Origin: Cyclobacteriaceae bacterium
GTDB taxonomy: Bacteria; Bacteroidota; Bacteroidia; Cytophagales; Cyclobacteriaceae
Direction of reading: 5' to 3'
Assembly: GCA_016787645.1 (NCBI GenBank)
Contig: JAEUUF010000015.1
Location: 267,521-331,520, forward strand
Length of the DNA stretch: 64,000 nucleotides
Positions 1 to 9,000 of the stretch are shown here, piece by piece (within the stretch, counting starts at the first letter, position 1; each line of letters begins with the position of its first letter). The notes beneath the pieces were generated by a model. The model was not told the DNA's origin. It searched no databases and saw only the letters and a program-made list of their open reading frames with translations. A program made the position numbers and the translations under genes.

Positions 1-1003
1 GCGCAATTGTCTCAAGCCCCAGGGCGATCTCAATAAAGATCAAGCCGATTTGCGCAATGGATGCGTAGGCGATCTGGCTCTTCACGGATGACTGCACACG
101 CGCAATACCGGTGGTGATCACACTCGTGGTAAGTCCCATCAGGATGATGAATATCTTCACCGAAATTTGTTCCTCCCAGAAGGGATACGTGCGCAACATC
201 AGGAACGCACCGAGGTGAACCGAAAGACTTCCGTAAAAGATAGCACTGGAGGGTGTGGGCCCCTCCATGGCCCTCGGCAGCCACGACGAGAAAGGAAGCT
301 GCGCCGACTTGGCCGCGGCGGACAACAGGATCATGAGTGAAATGAACACGCCGATGAGCGTGTGGCTCTGCAAGTGGGAGTGAACCAGGTCCGCGTTACT
401 CAACTTGAGAAAAGTGATATTCTCATGCCAGAGGTGATGGCTCATCCACATGGCCAAAATCAACCCGACATCGCCGATGCGGTAAATCGAAAAGACTTTC
501 ACCGCGTTCTTCACGGGAAGGTATCGATCGCGGTAGAAAGCGATCAGCAGGAAGGAAGAAATTCCGAGTATTTCCCACCCCACAAACAAGGTCTCCAGAT
601 TGCCGGAGAAAATGGCAATCATGTAGCCCATATAAAACAGGAGAATCGTATTGAAAAACCGTTTGTAGCCGGATTCACGATGCATGTAATACCGGCTATA
701 GATGGTCACCAGGAAGGTCAGGATGGCGCCTACGATCAGGTACGTTGCCGTGATCCCGTCAAAGTAGAAGTCAAGGAAAAAGGAATAGTCGGCACTTTCA
801 TAAAGCACAATTTCCCGCAGGTTCAACGTGGGGTGACCCTGAAAAAACCAATATCCCACAAACACGGTTGCGACCAGCAAGTGCAAGCCTACCGCGGTGA
901 AGGCTCCCCACGAGATCAGGTCCTCCTGTTGCCTGGGGATGAGAATGCTGACGGCAAAACCAATGATCGGTACAAGGATGAAAAATTCGAGGAAGTGGAT
1001 CAT
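1..1003 (-). CDS. dabB: DabB / NuoL-like proton-conducting membrane subunit (3' end beyond the window)
   Basis: I translated this open frame from the minus strand. It begins with ATG at 1003 and runs open through base 1, giving about 334 codons, so the C-terminal part is missing. The protein is strongly hydrophobic with many predicted membrane helices and has the NuoL/MrpA-type antiporter core, including WEILGISSFLLIAFYRD and the segment SAAAKSAQLPFSSWLPRAM with its conserved lysine. It starts 7 bp after the stop of the DUF2309 gene, so the two are co-transcribed. NuoL-like proteins paired with DUF2309 form the DabAB dissolved inorganic carbon transporter, where this subunit is thought to couple cation flux to CO2 hydration by DabA. 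The alternative, a complex I NuoL, is unlikely because no other nuo gene is seen. Confidence 0.88.
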   Translation of the reverse strand, partial: MIHFLEFFILVPIIGFAVSILIPRQQEDLISWGAFTAVGLHLLVATVFVGYWFFQGHPTLNLREIVLYESADYSFFLDFYFDGITATYLIVGAILTFLVTIYSRYYMHRESGYKRFFNTILLFYMGYMIAIFSGNLETLFVGWEILGISSFLLIAFYRDRYLPVKNAVKVFSIYRIGDVGLILAMWMSHHLWHENITFLKLSNADLVHSHLQSHTLIGVFISLMILLSAAAKSAQLPFSSWLPRAMEGPTPSSAIFYGSLSVHLGAFLMLRTYPFWEEQISVKIFIILMGLTTSVITTGIARVQSSVKSQIAYASIAQIGLIFIEIALGLETIA

Positions 1004-1010
1004 GGTTGAA

Positions 1011-3506
1011 CTAGGAAATTACGTAAACAGGGAGGTTGTCGTGCTCTTTCTCAATGAGCGGTGTCATGTCATCGATCTTTCGAATTTCTGTCGGTAACGG
1101 CTGGTATTCGGTGAAAGCGCCGTCGCGGAATCGGTAGAGTTTTCGGGTTTCCGGATTCACCACGATGAGGTGAACCCACTCATTGATAAACCATTCGTAG
1201 GTGGCGGCGTCTGTCTGAATTGTCTTCAGGACGACTTCCGGGAAGTGCTCCACGATGATGAGCAGCCGCACCGGATCGTGGACTTCAATCATCTGGCTGG
1301 GAAGTCCAGGGCGCAGATCGCCGTCGATCCCGTTGGCCACCCCAAAGAGTCCCATTACGTTATGCGGTAATTTGGTGCCGGCACCCAGCTTCTGGTTGTC
1401 GACCCGTGAAAAGAAATATTCGAGGTTGATCCCTCCACAGACCGGCGCAGCGGCCTTGAGGATATTATATAAGTATTTTCCTTCCGGATCGACCTGGTAG
1501 TTGAATGAATTCATGAACGCCCGCCGGTCAAGAAACAGGTGAGTGGTCATGGCCCTGCGGCCCACGATGCATAATGCATTGGTGGCGTGGTTCAATTCCG
1601 GGCGGGGTTCAAAAAGTGAAACCGAGCGAAGACGAACCTCTTCATGAATTTCTTCCGGCGAACGGGTGGTATCCACCGAGATGAACCTTCTTGATCGCTC
1701 CTTGGCATTGAGGTCCAGGGCTTTGTCGAACGTCTTGTGGTTGGCTACATGACGGACCTTGTTCTCGGGTGACAGGCTGTTCTCATCAAAAAACATGATC
1801 TCATCGCGGGTGGTGTCGTGCAATCCACCGACGAATTGTGTTTCATCCGGGATCCGGATACCCCGCTCTGCAAGTCCCTTGCGCACCTCAGGGTGGTTGA
1901 TCATATAGCACATCACCCGTGAGTTTACCGAGCCGGCGCGGCCCGAACACGCTCCGCAGTCATACGCAGCGAAGTGCGGGTTGTTGATGCTGCTGGATCC
2001 GTGTCCAATCAGGTAGACGATGGGTGCAAATTTTTCGACGAGCCCTATGCTTTTCAGGAGACCTTCCGCACGGGTGATCATCTCCGGAATGGTAAACCCA
2101 ACCTGCAGCCCGTTCTCCTTATCGTCCGGGTTCTTATTCTCGATGGTTAGCCTGGAGAACTTGTCCATGTGCCGGAACGACGATGCCGTGGCGGGCCCCA
2201 TCGAAGGCTTGAAGATGTTGATGAAAAGTTTCAGTGCTGACCAGAACCCCAGTGTATGGGTAATGAGAAAGCCGCCCAACAGCGAGTGAGTCTGCTTTGA
2301 AAAGTGAACATCCTTCTCCCGTTTCGATTTGCTGTCCACTTCTTTAATAAGATACTTTGGAGTGACAGGCCAGGGGCAAAGCTTGGTATAGAACTTTCCA
2401 TCCTGTGGCTGGTAGAAAAATTCCACACTGAAGAAACCGGGCGTGGCAAACGTCTGGCAGTCGGGATCCACGTGCTCGATGTAGCGCCGGAACGAACACT
2501 CTCTGTCATCGATGCAAAACATGGCCTGGAATGTGCGGCCCACATGAAGGTCAGGTTCTTTGCTCGCCAGCAGGATGCCGTTGAGGACCTCGTTGTAGTA
2601 ACTCCATTCATAGGCTTCCTGCCACAGGGTGCGGAGCACATCCAGTTCCTTTTCCTGCACTTCGGCGAAAAGTTCCACGGGTCTTTCCGGCAACCGGCTG
2701 CTCAGGGGGGTCCAATCCTCACCAAAGTGCTGATCGAGTGAATCGATCTCCAGCAGGCATTCGAAGATGATGAGATCTTTGAGCGAGATATTTTTGCGAT
2801 CCAATAAGGTTTGTGGCACATCTTCTACCGTAGAGACCATGCCCGCCCAGCCCTGGTGCGCAAACTGCTGATCAAACAAGTAATGGTTGAACAACGATTG
2901 GTCGCCGACCAGTATTTCCAGCAGCTCAGCGATGGTACAGGGCGTTTCCAGCAAAAGCATCCGCGCGCGGCTGGTCTTGAAGAAGCTGGTGAAGCTATTG
3001 CGCTCCATCTCCCGGATCGAATCGAGAAAGCTTTTGTTGTTGATCGGGAAACTCCACATGGAAATACCCTGGTCCATGAAGCTGCACACTGTTCGGAAGA
3101 GCAGGGGATGCACCATGGAGTCCAGATCAATCTGATAGTACCTCTTCCAACCTGCCCGCAACTGGCCAATTCGGGGCAGCGGCAACGGACCGTACAACTT
3201 ATCCAGGGCCCGTTCCTTCCATAACCCAAGGTTTTCCTTACCAAACCGATCAATGATCACCCGATCCAGCACGTCCTCGCGGATTCTCCCGGAATGATAC
3301 ATCGCGCGGAATTCATGGAGGGATAAGCTTACCCGGTAACCCAGGATTTGCGATGCCTTCCGCACGGCTTCATGAAACTTCAGGTTTTGAAACGCGTGGA
3401 GTGTATTGTGGTGAATGAAGTCCTTGAGGGGAGCCTGCGCGGGCAGGTAGTGCTTCAGTTCATGAAGCACGACGTGCTCATCGAAGGTGGAGGTATGTGT
3501 TTTCAT
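1011..3506 (-). CDS. dabA: DabA, DUF2309/UPF0753 inorganic carbon transport subunit
   Basis: This 831-residue soluble protein belongs to the DUF2309 (UPF0753) family. DabA subunits are beta-carbonic-anhydrase-like, zinc-binding proteins that are thought to hydrate CO2 vectorially on the cytoplasmic face of the DabB membrane subunit. Zinc-ligand motifs are visible: C331 and D333 in FCIDDRECSFRR, then H502 in LIGHGSSS and C517 in YDCGACSGRAG. The length is normal for the family. The ATG at 3506 begins MKTHTSTFDE. The gene lies just upstream of dabB in the same direction with a 7-bp gap. Nothing nearby suggests autotrophy, so the pair probably supplies bicarbonate for anaplerotic carboxylation or pH balance (inference). 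Confidence 0.93.
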   Translation of the reverse strand: MKTHTSTFDEHVVLHELKHYLPAQAPLKDFIHHNTLHAFQNLKFHEAVRKASQILGYRVSLSLHEFRAMYHSGRIREDVLDRVIIDRFGKENLGLWKERALDKLYGPLPLPRIGQLRAGWKRYYQIDLDSMVHPLLFRTVCSFMDQGISMWSFPINNKSFLDSIREMERNSFTSFFKTSRARMLLLETPCTIAELLEILVGDQSLFNHYLFDQQFAHQGWAGMVSTVEDVPQTLLDRKNISLKDLIIFECLLEIDSLDQHFGEDWTPLSSRLPERPVELFAEVQEKELDVLRTLWQEAYEWSYYNEVLNGILLASKEPDLHVGRTFQAMFCIDDRECSFRRYIEHVDPDCQTFATPGFFSVEFFYQPQDGKFYTKLCPWPVTPKYLIKEVDSKSKREKDVHFSKQTHSLLGGFLITHTLGFWSALKLFINIFKPSMGPATASSFRHMDKFSRLTIENKNPDDKENGLQVGFTIPEMITRAEGLLKSIGLVEKFAPIVYLIGHGSSSINNPHFAAYDCGACSGRAGSVNSRVMCYMINHPEVRKGLAERGIRIPDETQFVGGLHDTTRDEIMFFDENSLSPENKVRHVANHKTFDKALDLNAKERSRRFISVDTTRSPEEIHEEVRLRSVSLFEPRPELNHATNALCIVGRRAMTTHLFLDRRAFMNSFNYQVDPEGKYLYNILKAAAPVCGGINLEYFFSRVDNQKLGAGTKLPHNVMGLFGVANGIDGDLRPGLPSQMIEVHDPVRLLIIVEHFPEVVLKTIQTDAATYEWFINEWVHLIVVNPETRKLYRFRDGAFTEYQPLPTEIRKIDDMTPLIEKEHDNLPVYVIS

Positions 3507-3512
3507 GGGTAT

Positions 3513-3528
3513 CGCCGGTGTGCCGGCG
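3513..3528 (-). promoter_or_regulatory. Short perfect hairpin in the dabA leader
   Basis: A 6-bp perfect inverted repeat (CGCCGG / CCGGCG, loop TGTG) ends 6 bp before the dabA start codon, so in the transcript it would form a GC-rich hairpin over the ribosome landing zone. Whether it has a role is unknown. Confidence 0.4.
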
Positions 3529-3861
3529 CATGGGGATGTCTAAGGGTGTTCGTGCAGGTTTATTAATCCAACGTATGAAATCAACAGCGATGATTCCATG
3601 GGCGGCATTTTTAGAGAAGTGTTTTCTCGATAACAACAGGGAAGTGGCAAATATCCGATGGCATTGTGGCAATCACCTCAATGTCATGAACTTCTTAGAG
3701 AATTCTAATGACAAAGGTCAGCGGCAAACAGGCGTTTAGCCCCGTGGAATGGGTTGTACCGCTGCCAGGTGTTCCCCACTCATTTACTTGACGGGAATTC
3801 TTTTCTCAGCATTAATAGCATGAACCCTTGAGAACTTGGGGCTCACCGGGTAATAACAGCC
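3529..3861. other. Intergenic region with no gene recognised
   Basis: This stretch of about 330 bp lies between dabA and the GGT-like gene. I see no convincing coding frame, no TAnnTTTG element positioned for dabA, and no clear terminator. A 64-codon minus-strand frame overlapping its left part has no recognisable features. Confidence 0.4.
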
Positions 3862-5634
3862 TCAGTAAGCAAGAGCGCATCCATTCGCATAAGGTGGCGA
3901 AACGGCGGTTAGTTTGCGGGTGACTGGATCGCGATGAATGCCTACCCACAACCCTTGCTTATAACGTCGTTCGGTTGGCGGAATAGCGGCCACAGGCAGG
4001 CCGCTGGCTTGCAGCACTTCTTCCGGAAATGCCCCGGTCATCACTTGAACGGTGTTCTTTGGCGCCATTGGATTGGAGGCATCCGTCAAAGGGAATAGCA
4101 AGGAAGGAGCGTTTATGGCTTGTTCCACGGTCATGTCGTAGGCAATGATGTTCAGCAGTGACTGCACCGTTTGCTGGTGCAACCCGGTAGACATCGAAGC
4201 AAATGGAATGATGGGCACGCCATTTTTGGACACGATGCCGATCTCGATGGGGGCCGGCAGCCGGTTGCCCGGACCTGCCAGCGCGATCTGCGCTTGCTGA
4301 TACCACGCTGCATCACCGATGGATACCCCATCCACGACGATGGCTTCGACACCCCATACTGCTGTATTGATGGAGTGCGTGATGGCCGTCATGTTACCCC
4401 ACTGATCGATGGCTACTACCGTGTCTGAATGTTTCGGATTCTTGTCGGCGTAGGATACAATCTTCACACCGGCCTCCATGCGCTTCCAGAGTTCCTGTGC
4501 CGTCGACTTAAGCAGGCGCGATGAGTCAGAAAGATTAAGGCCCGGATAGATCAGGTTGCGCGTAGCCACCGGAAGGTAGGAGAGTGTGAACATGTTGGTG
4601 ATATCCGAGATCATGCGGAACGCCTGGCCATTGGTCGACCAATGGCCAATCTTCGCGATGCCGGAAGCTTCGGCCAGGTTGAGGGCCTCGATGAGATTGA
4701 CTGTTCCGTTGGACGGCTTGCCAAGTACGGCGAGTTCGTAGTCGCCGTATTTTACCCGGGTGGGATCGCTCCAGATCACCTGGTAGTTGGCAAGATCATC
4801 CATCGTCATTTTGCCGCCGTCTTTCTGAATGGCCGCGATGGCTTTCTTCCCCCAACCGCCTTTATACATATAGTCGGCGCCGCGGGTGGCCACACTGTCG
4901 AGGGTAGTGGCGAGCGCCGGCTGTTTGAAGAAGTCGCCAGACTGGTAGCCGGTGCCATCGGGTTTCACCAGGGTGGCCATGGTTTCCGGAAGTCGACGGA
5001 GTTGCGCGTCACGCTGCTTGAAGAACTCGGCGGTGCGCTCATTCATGACGAATCCGTTGCGGGCGAGGTGGATGCTGGGTTCAAAGAGTGTCTTGAAAGG
5101 AAGTTTTCCGTATCGTTGGTGTGCTGCTTCGAGGCCCCGCATGAAGCCGCCCACAAGCGCCGTCCGTCCGCTGATTTCACGAGTGGCAAACAAGTCGCCG
5201 CCTTTGAGCGCGCCGGGAATGGTCATGGGATCGGTTTCATTCTTCACCGTATTCCAGGTGGCGTCCATGCTCACAATCTGTCCGGTGGCGGCATCGTAGT
5301 GCACCATGTTCATGATGCCGAAGAAGCTGATGACCGCGCCGGCATTCAAAGTGACTTGCGCCAGGGCCGTGGTCAGCGCTGCGTCAATCGAAGTGCCGCC
5401 AAGCTTGAGCGCTTCCAGTCCCGCGCGGGAGGCGGGAGAATGAAACGTTGTGGTAACGGCACCCACCTGTCCGACTGCTGCCGGATTGTTGGGATAGGGT
5501 CGTGCATCCATGTCCAGGTATTTCTGCAACTCGCCGGCTCCCCACTTTTCGGGTGACAGGGAAGGCGTAGTGGGTCCGCTGCAGGCCAGGACAAACAAGC
5601 TGGTGAGAAGGGGCAGGGCAAATCGATTCTTCAT
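3862..5634 (-). CDS. Gamma-glutamyltransferase-family lipoprotein (divergent nucleophile site)
   Basis: The 590-residue product starts with a lipoprotein signal (MKNRFALPLLTSLFVLACSG; lipobox LACS), so it should be anchored in the envelope. The rest follows the GGT (Ntn-hydrolase) fold: an N-terminal large-subunit part and a C-terminal part with WGNMTAITHSINTAVWG. Classical GGTs self-cleave before a Thr in a TTHxS-type motif. Here the equivalent stretch reads KHSDTVVAIDQWGN, which places Ser rather than Thr at the expected nucleophile and changes the flanking residues. The reaction and substrate are therefore uncertain; gamma-glutamyl hydrolysis is the family default. It stands alone, with over 200 bp on both sides. 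Confidence 0.82.
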   Translation of the reverse strand: MKNRFALPLLTSLFVLACSGPTTPSLSPEKWGAGELQKYLDMDARPYPNNPAAVGQVGAVTTTFHSPASRAGLEALKLGGTSIDAALTTALAQVTLNAGAVISFFGIMNMVHYDAATGQIVSMDATWNTVKNETDPMTIPGALKGGDLFATREISGRTALVGGFMRGLEAAHQRYGKLPFKTLFEPSIHLARNGFVMNERTAEFFKQRDAQLRRLPETMATLVKPDGTGYQSGDFFKQPALATTLDSVATRGADYMYKGGWGKKAIAAIQKDGGKMTMDDLANYQVIWSDPTRVKYGDYELAVLGKPSNGTVNLIEALNLAEASGIAKIGHWSTNGQAFRMISDITNMFTLSYLPVATRNLIYPGLNLSDSSRLLKSTAQELWKRMEAGVKIVSYADKNPKHSDTVVAIDQWGNMTAITHSINTAVWGVEAIVVDGVSIGDAAWYQQAQIALAGPGNRLPAPIEIGIVSKNGVPIIPFASMSTGLHQQTVQSLLNIIAYDMTVEQAINAPSLLFPLTDASNPMAPKNTVQVMTGAFPEEVLQASGLPVAAIPPTERRYKQGLWVGIHRDPVTRKLTAVSPPYANGCALAY

Positions 5635-5839
5635 AGGAGGAGGATTGGCGGGTTTATGAATGAACTACTTACATCATTCTACGGTCAATCGAATGTAAGA
5701 TTTTTGGAAGAGCCGAAATGGGAAAATTCAACCAGCGACAGGCGGTGGTGTTTCATCGGCCTGTTTGGAATGCGGAAGGGAAAAATCGGGAGAAGAAATC
5801 CAGAATGTATGTAGCCCCGGCAGGAATCAAATTATCCGT

Positions 5840-7270
5840 TTAGTTTTTCTTGATGAAAATGAAGTCACCCCCTTCATCACCCGTTTCGGCAATGACGCCG
5901 TCCTGGGGAACCACGGTTGAATTGTTGATCACGGCAAGCCTGAAGCTGTCGAAAAGCTGCTGCGAAGCGAAGTATTTTTCCTGGTTGTCTTGCAATCTTT
6001 TGCTGAGGTAATCGAAGAAAACCGACTTGTCGGGAACCGCGGTCATGGTCCCACTGGTGATTGCCCGTCGGCTCGGCATCTTATACAATAGTTGAATATC
6101 CATCCCGGCATCGCGGATAGCATTGGCACTCCGCGTTTTGAAAATTCCACCACTGAAACAGGCATCCGATATCAGCAGCGTATGACCCGATTTGATGCTC
6201 CGTATCTGTTCCCTCACGTCGCTATTCGAGAGCCAGTTGGAAGGGTCATTGGGAGAGGCATCTGACGGCCACCAATAACCCTGCTGTGCGGCTTCGTCCC
6301 AGTAGCCATGGCCGGCATAGAAGATGAGCAGGTTGTCATTCGGGCCGATTACTTTTCTTAGCCTGAATAGTTCTGAAATTATTTTTTGGCGTGTAGGGTC
6401 CGTCACCAGGAAAGTCGTGGAGTCGGTGAACGAATAGTTGTTCAACAACAATTCCTTGAGCTTCCTGGCATCTTTGGTAGGATGATCAAGGTTGAGCCGG
6501 TTGTCTTGATAGGCGGATACGCCAATGAGTAAAGCATAATAGTTGCCCCCACTTTTCACAACAAGAGGTCCTGCCGGAACGGCTTGTGGCCTGGGGGTTA
6601 CACGCTCTTCTGTGGCGAGCGCCTCGGTAGCTTTTTGAATATAATTGAGCTTGATAAAATCAACACTCCGTACGGTGAAAACACCGATGGTTTGTCGTGA
6701 GAATGGCTTGTAAGAAGCTGTGCCGACGAGCTCCTTGTTTGCGAAGAAATACATCATGCCGCCGACCTTTCGGATGGTAATCAGTGTAGGTTTGGCGCTT
6801 GAAAAGTCATAGGGAACCTGGGGAGCCACGGCGTTGGAGGGGCCCAGGTATTTCCCATAGGAATCCGGTTTATTCCAAAACATAAAGCCGGAATTGCATG
6901 TGCCGAATTGATTCAGGCAGGTCGCAACCATAACAAAATCACCCAGGTAAATCCTGGGCCAGATACCCTTTTCAAATGTCAATTGTGCCATTACCTCCAT
7001 TTCAAAGTCCCGGCTTTCGTTAAACTGTACGTCCTTAAGCGCCATCGCTTTCAAATCGTGGACGCGCATGGCCCACCCACCGTTAACATCGTAACCGGTT
7101 TGCTTCCATCCGGCCGGACGAGGATCGTCAAACTCGTCGGAAGAGATCACTTCCGATTTTTTGTAGTCAGAATAATCGGCCTGGCTGTAGGCACGAATAC
7201 ATACCATTAAAGTAAGGCTCAGCCAGAGCCAGGTAGTGGTTGATGCCGACTTCATTTTTGCGAAGTCCAT
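5840..7270 (-). CDS. Secreted caspase-family (C14) peptidase with N-terminal jelly-roll-like domain
   Basis: The protein has 476 residues. An N-terminal hydrophobic signal (TTTWLWLSLTLMVCIRAYSQ) predicts export; the second Met (codon 6) is an equally good start. Residues ~35-210 (FDDPRPAGWKQ, then beta-rich sequence) resemble the concanavalin-like DUF1080/LamG type domain. Residues ~240-470 are a caspase-like p20 domain with the catalytic pair visible: H321 in LLIFYAGHG and C371 in LLISDACFSGG. Such Bacteroidota proteins are called caspase family proteins; their substrates are unknown. The active-site Cys-His dyad appears intact, so it is probably an active cysteine peptidase. No partner gene lies next to it. 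Confidence 0.85.
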   Translation of the reverse strand: MDFAKMKSASTTTWLWLSLTLMVCIRAYSQADYSDYKKSEVISSDEFDDPRPAGWKQTGYDVNGGWAMRVHDLKAMALKDVQFNESRDFEMEVMAQLTFEKGIWPRIYLGDFVMVATCLNQFGTCNSGFMFWNKPDSYGKYLGPSNAVAPQVPYDFSSAKPTLITIRKVGGMMYFFANKELVGTASYKPFSRQTIGVFTVRSVDFIKLNYIQKATEALATEERVTPRPQAVPAGPLVVKSGGNYYALLIGVSAYQDNRLNLDHPTKDARKLKELLLNNYSFTDSTTFLVTDPTRQKIISELFRLRKVIGPNDNLLIFYAGHGYWDEAAQQGYWWPSDASPNDPSNWLSNSDVREQIRSIKSGHTLLISDACFSGGIFKTRSANAIRDAGMDIQLLYKMPSRRAITSGTMTAVPDKSVFFDYLSKRLQDNQEKYFASQQLFDSFRLAVINNSTVVPQDGVIAETGDEGGDFIFIKKN

Positions 7271-7330
7271 AAAATGTTGGAGTAGAGAAAGTTAGCAAAA
7301 AACGCGGATAGTGGAAATTCTTGCCGGTGA

Positions 7331-7516
7331 GGGCAGGGAACCTGTGTCAAAAGTTAGTTCCGAAAGCCAGTAGTAGTCCCGACAGGAATCCCCGCCTGCC
7401 AAAATTCGATGAACTTTCTAAGTGATAAATTGGGCGGGCAGGGAACCTGTATCAAAAGTTTAGTTCCAAAAGCCAGTGGTAGTCCCGACAGGAATCGAAC
7501 CTGTATCAAAAGTTTA
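7331..7516 (-). repeat. Degenerate tandem copies of the tRNA-Arg 3' half
   Basis: Two ~60-bp units, 7331-7390 and 7436-7495, match each other almost base for base (shared words: gggaacctgt, caaaagtt, agttcc, aaagccagt, agtcccgacaggaatc). Both contain the 3' acceptor and T-stem sequence of tRNA-Arg, and the words aacctgtatcaaaagttta occur again inside the real tRNA at 7498-7516. A 45-bp spacer with GC-rich inverted ends (cccgcc / ggcggg) separates the units. The array lies immediately downstream of the tRNA in transcription order. Confidence 0.8.
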
Positions 7517-7551
7517 GGAAACTTCTATTCTATCCATTGAACTACGGGACC
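7480..7551 (-). tRNA. tRNA-Arg (anticodon CCT)
   Basis: The minus-strand sequence begins GGTCCCGTAGTTCAATGGA and ends TCCTGTCGGGACTA. The acceptor stem GGTCCCG pairs with CGGGACT (one G-U), the T-arm contains GGTTCGATTCC, and the anticodon loop TTCCTAA sits on a GAAGT/ACTTT stem, giving anticodon CCT, which reads AGG. No CCA is encoded. The 3' half is duplicated downstream. Confidence 0.93.
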
Positions 7552-7680
7552 ATGCGATAGGGAGGGCAAAGGTAATCAAAAGGTCCGCAGATTAAACAGC
7601 GTAAAGGGCTGCGTAATGCGGGTGAACCTTATTTGTATATTGTTGGAGCCTGCGCGAAATAACCAGGCAAATCATTTCCC

Positions 7681-8943
7681 ATGAAGCGAAGAGATTTCAT
7701 TTCCAAGGCAGCCGGAATTTCTGCGGTGGCCAGCCTGCCGATCGCTGATATGTTTGCCCGTGTAAATGACCTGGCATCTGCTACACCGCAGGCTGAGACC
7801 AACTACGATGTCATCGTTCTCGGCGTCGGCAGTATGGGCTCGTCGACGTGCTATCACCTGGCCCGTCGCGGCGTCAAGGTCCTGGGGATCGAGCAGTTCG
7901 ACATCCCTCACGAACTGGGTTCGCATGCCGGGCAAAGCCGCATGATCCGCAAGGCCTATAGCGAACACCCGGACTATGTGCCCCTGCTGAGAAGCGCTTA
8001 CGCGAACTGGCAAGCGATGGAGCAAGAGACTGGGGCCGAGTTGTATTTCCGAACAGGCATCCTTCACATCGGCAAGAAAGAATCGCAGGATATCGCGGGC
8101 CTGCGGAAGTCAGCCAGCCTGTATTCTATTGAAGTCAAGGATGTTTCACAGGCTGAAATGACGTCACGCTTTCCCCAGTTCCGGATTCCCAGTGCCTATG
8201 ATATTGTGCTGGAACCCGATGCAGGTTTTGTGACTCCCGAGCGCTCTGTCTTGTTGTTTACCGAACAGGCCATTCGCAAGGGTGCCGCCATTCACACCAA
8301 GGAGAAGACCCTGTCGTGGAAGCGGGAAGGCGGGACGATTACCGTTACGACCAACAAGCAGACGTATCAATGCAAGAAACTGGTCATCACTGCCGGCCCG
8401 TGGGCAGGGAAGATGATTCCCGGGCTGTCCAGGAACCTGAAAGTGACGCGGCAGATGATCGCGTGGGTCAAGCCGCGCAACTGGAAGGCATTTGAGCTGA
8501 GCACTTTTCCCTGCTGGACAATAGCGGACATTGACAAACCCGGAACCTTCTATGGATTTCCCATCCTGCCAACCGCAAAATTTGGCGGACCAGTGGGACT
8601 GAAACTCGCGCATCATTATCATGGTGTGGTGTCTGATCCGGACAACCTCAACCGCGTACCGGCGCCGGAAGATGAGTCTGTCCTTGTCGATGCCCTCAAC
8701 AAGTTCTTCCCGGAGGGATACGAGTCAACGCATGTGATGAAGACGTGCATGTACACCAACACCCCCGACGAAAATTTCATTCTTGACTTCCTTCCCGGCT
8801 ATGATAAGGAAGTGTGTGTGGCCGCCGGGTTCAGCGGGCATGGGTTCAAGTTCTCCAGCGTGGTAGGTGAGATCATGGCCGACCTGGCGTTGAAGGGCGC
8901 GACGGCCCATCCCATTGGATTTCTGAACGCAGGGAGGTTTTAA
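7681..8943 (+). CDS. solA: SolA-like FAD-dependent amine oxidase (N-methyl-tryptophan/sarcosine oxidase family)
   Basis: This 420-residue flavoprotein carries an N-terminal leader with a twin-arginine-like motif (MKRRDFISKAAG), which suggests Tat export of the folded enzyme. A Rossmann FAD-binding segment follows at residues 42-70 (DVIVLGVGSMGSS). KTCMYTNTPDE contains C356, which aligns with the cysteine that binds FAD covalently in monomeric sarcosine oxidase and MTOX. These enzymes oxidise secondary amines to an aldehyde, the free amine and H2O2. The substrate cannot be read from the sequence. It follows tRNA-Arg and precedes trhA on the same strand by 57 bp, but a functional link is not obvious. 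Confidence 0.85.
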   Translation: MKRRDFISKAAGISAVASLPIADMFARVNDLASATPQAETNYDVIVLGVGSMGSSTCYHLARRGVKVLGIEQFDIPHELGSHAGQSRMIRKAYSEHPDYVPLLRSAYANWQAMEQETGAELYFRTGILHIGKKESQDIAGLRKSASLYSIEVKDVSQAEMTSRFPQFRIPSAYDIVLEPDAGFVTPERSVLLFTEQAIRKGAAIHTKEKTLSWKREGGTITVTTNKQTYQCKKLVITAGPWAGKMIPGLSRNLKVTRQMIAWVKPRNWKAFELSTFPCWTIADIDKPGTFYGFPILPTAKFGGPVGLKLAHHYHGVVSDPDNLNRVPAPEDESVLVDALNKFFPEGYESTHVMKTCMYTNTPDENFILDFLPGYDKEVCVAAGFSGHGFKFSSVVGEIMADLALKGATAHPIGFLNAGRF

Positions 8944-9000
8944 AAAATCTCCGGTCATTCGTAAACCAATTTGGAGTCGTTAATGTATTGATAGGTGAGC

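Noticed and set aside
4642-5556. A 304-codon open frame antisense to the GGT-like gene.
   Set aside because: It shadows a strongly supported gene on the other strand; it has no signal or family feature.
7331-7516. CRISPR array reading of the repeats near tRNA-Arg.
   Set aside because: Only two imperfect units, related to the tRNA itself, with no regular spacers and no cas genes.
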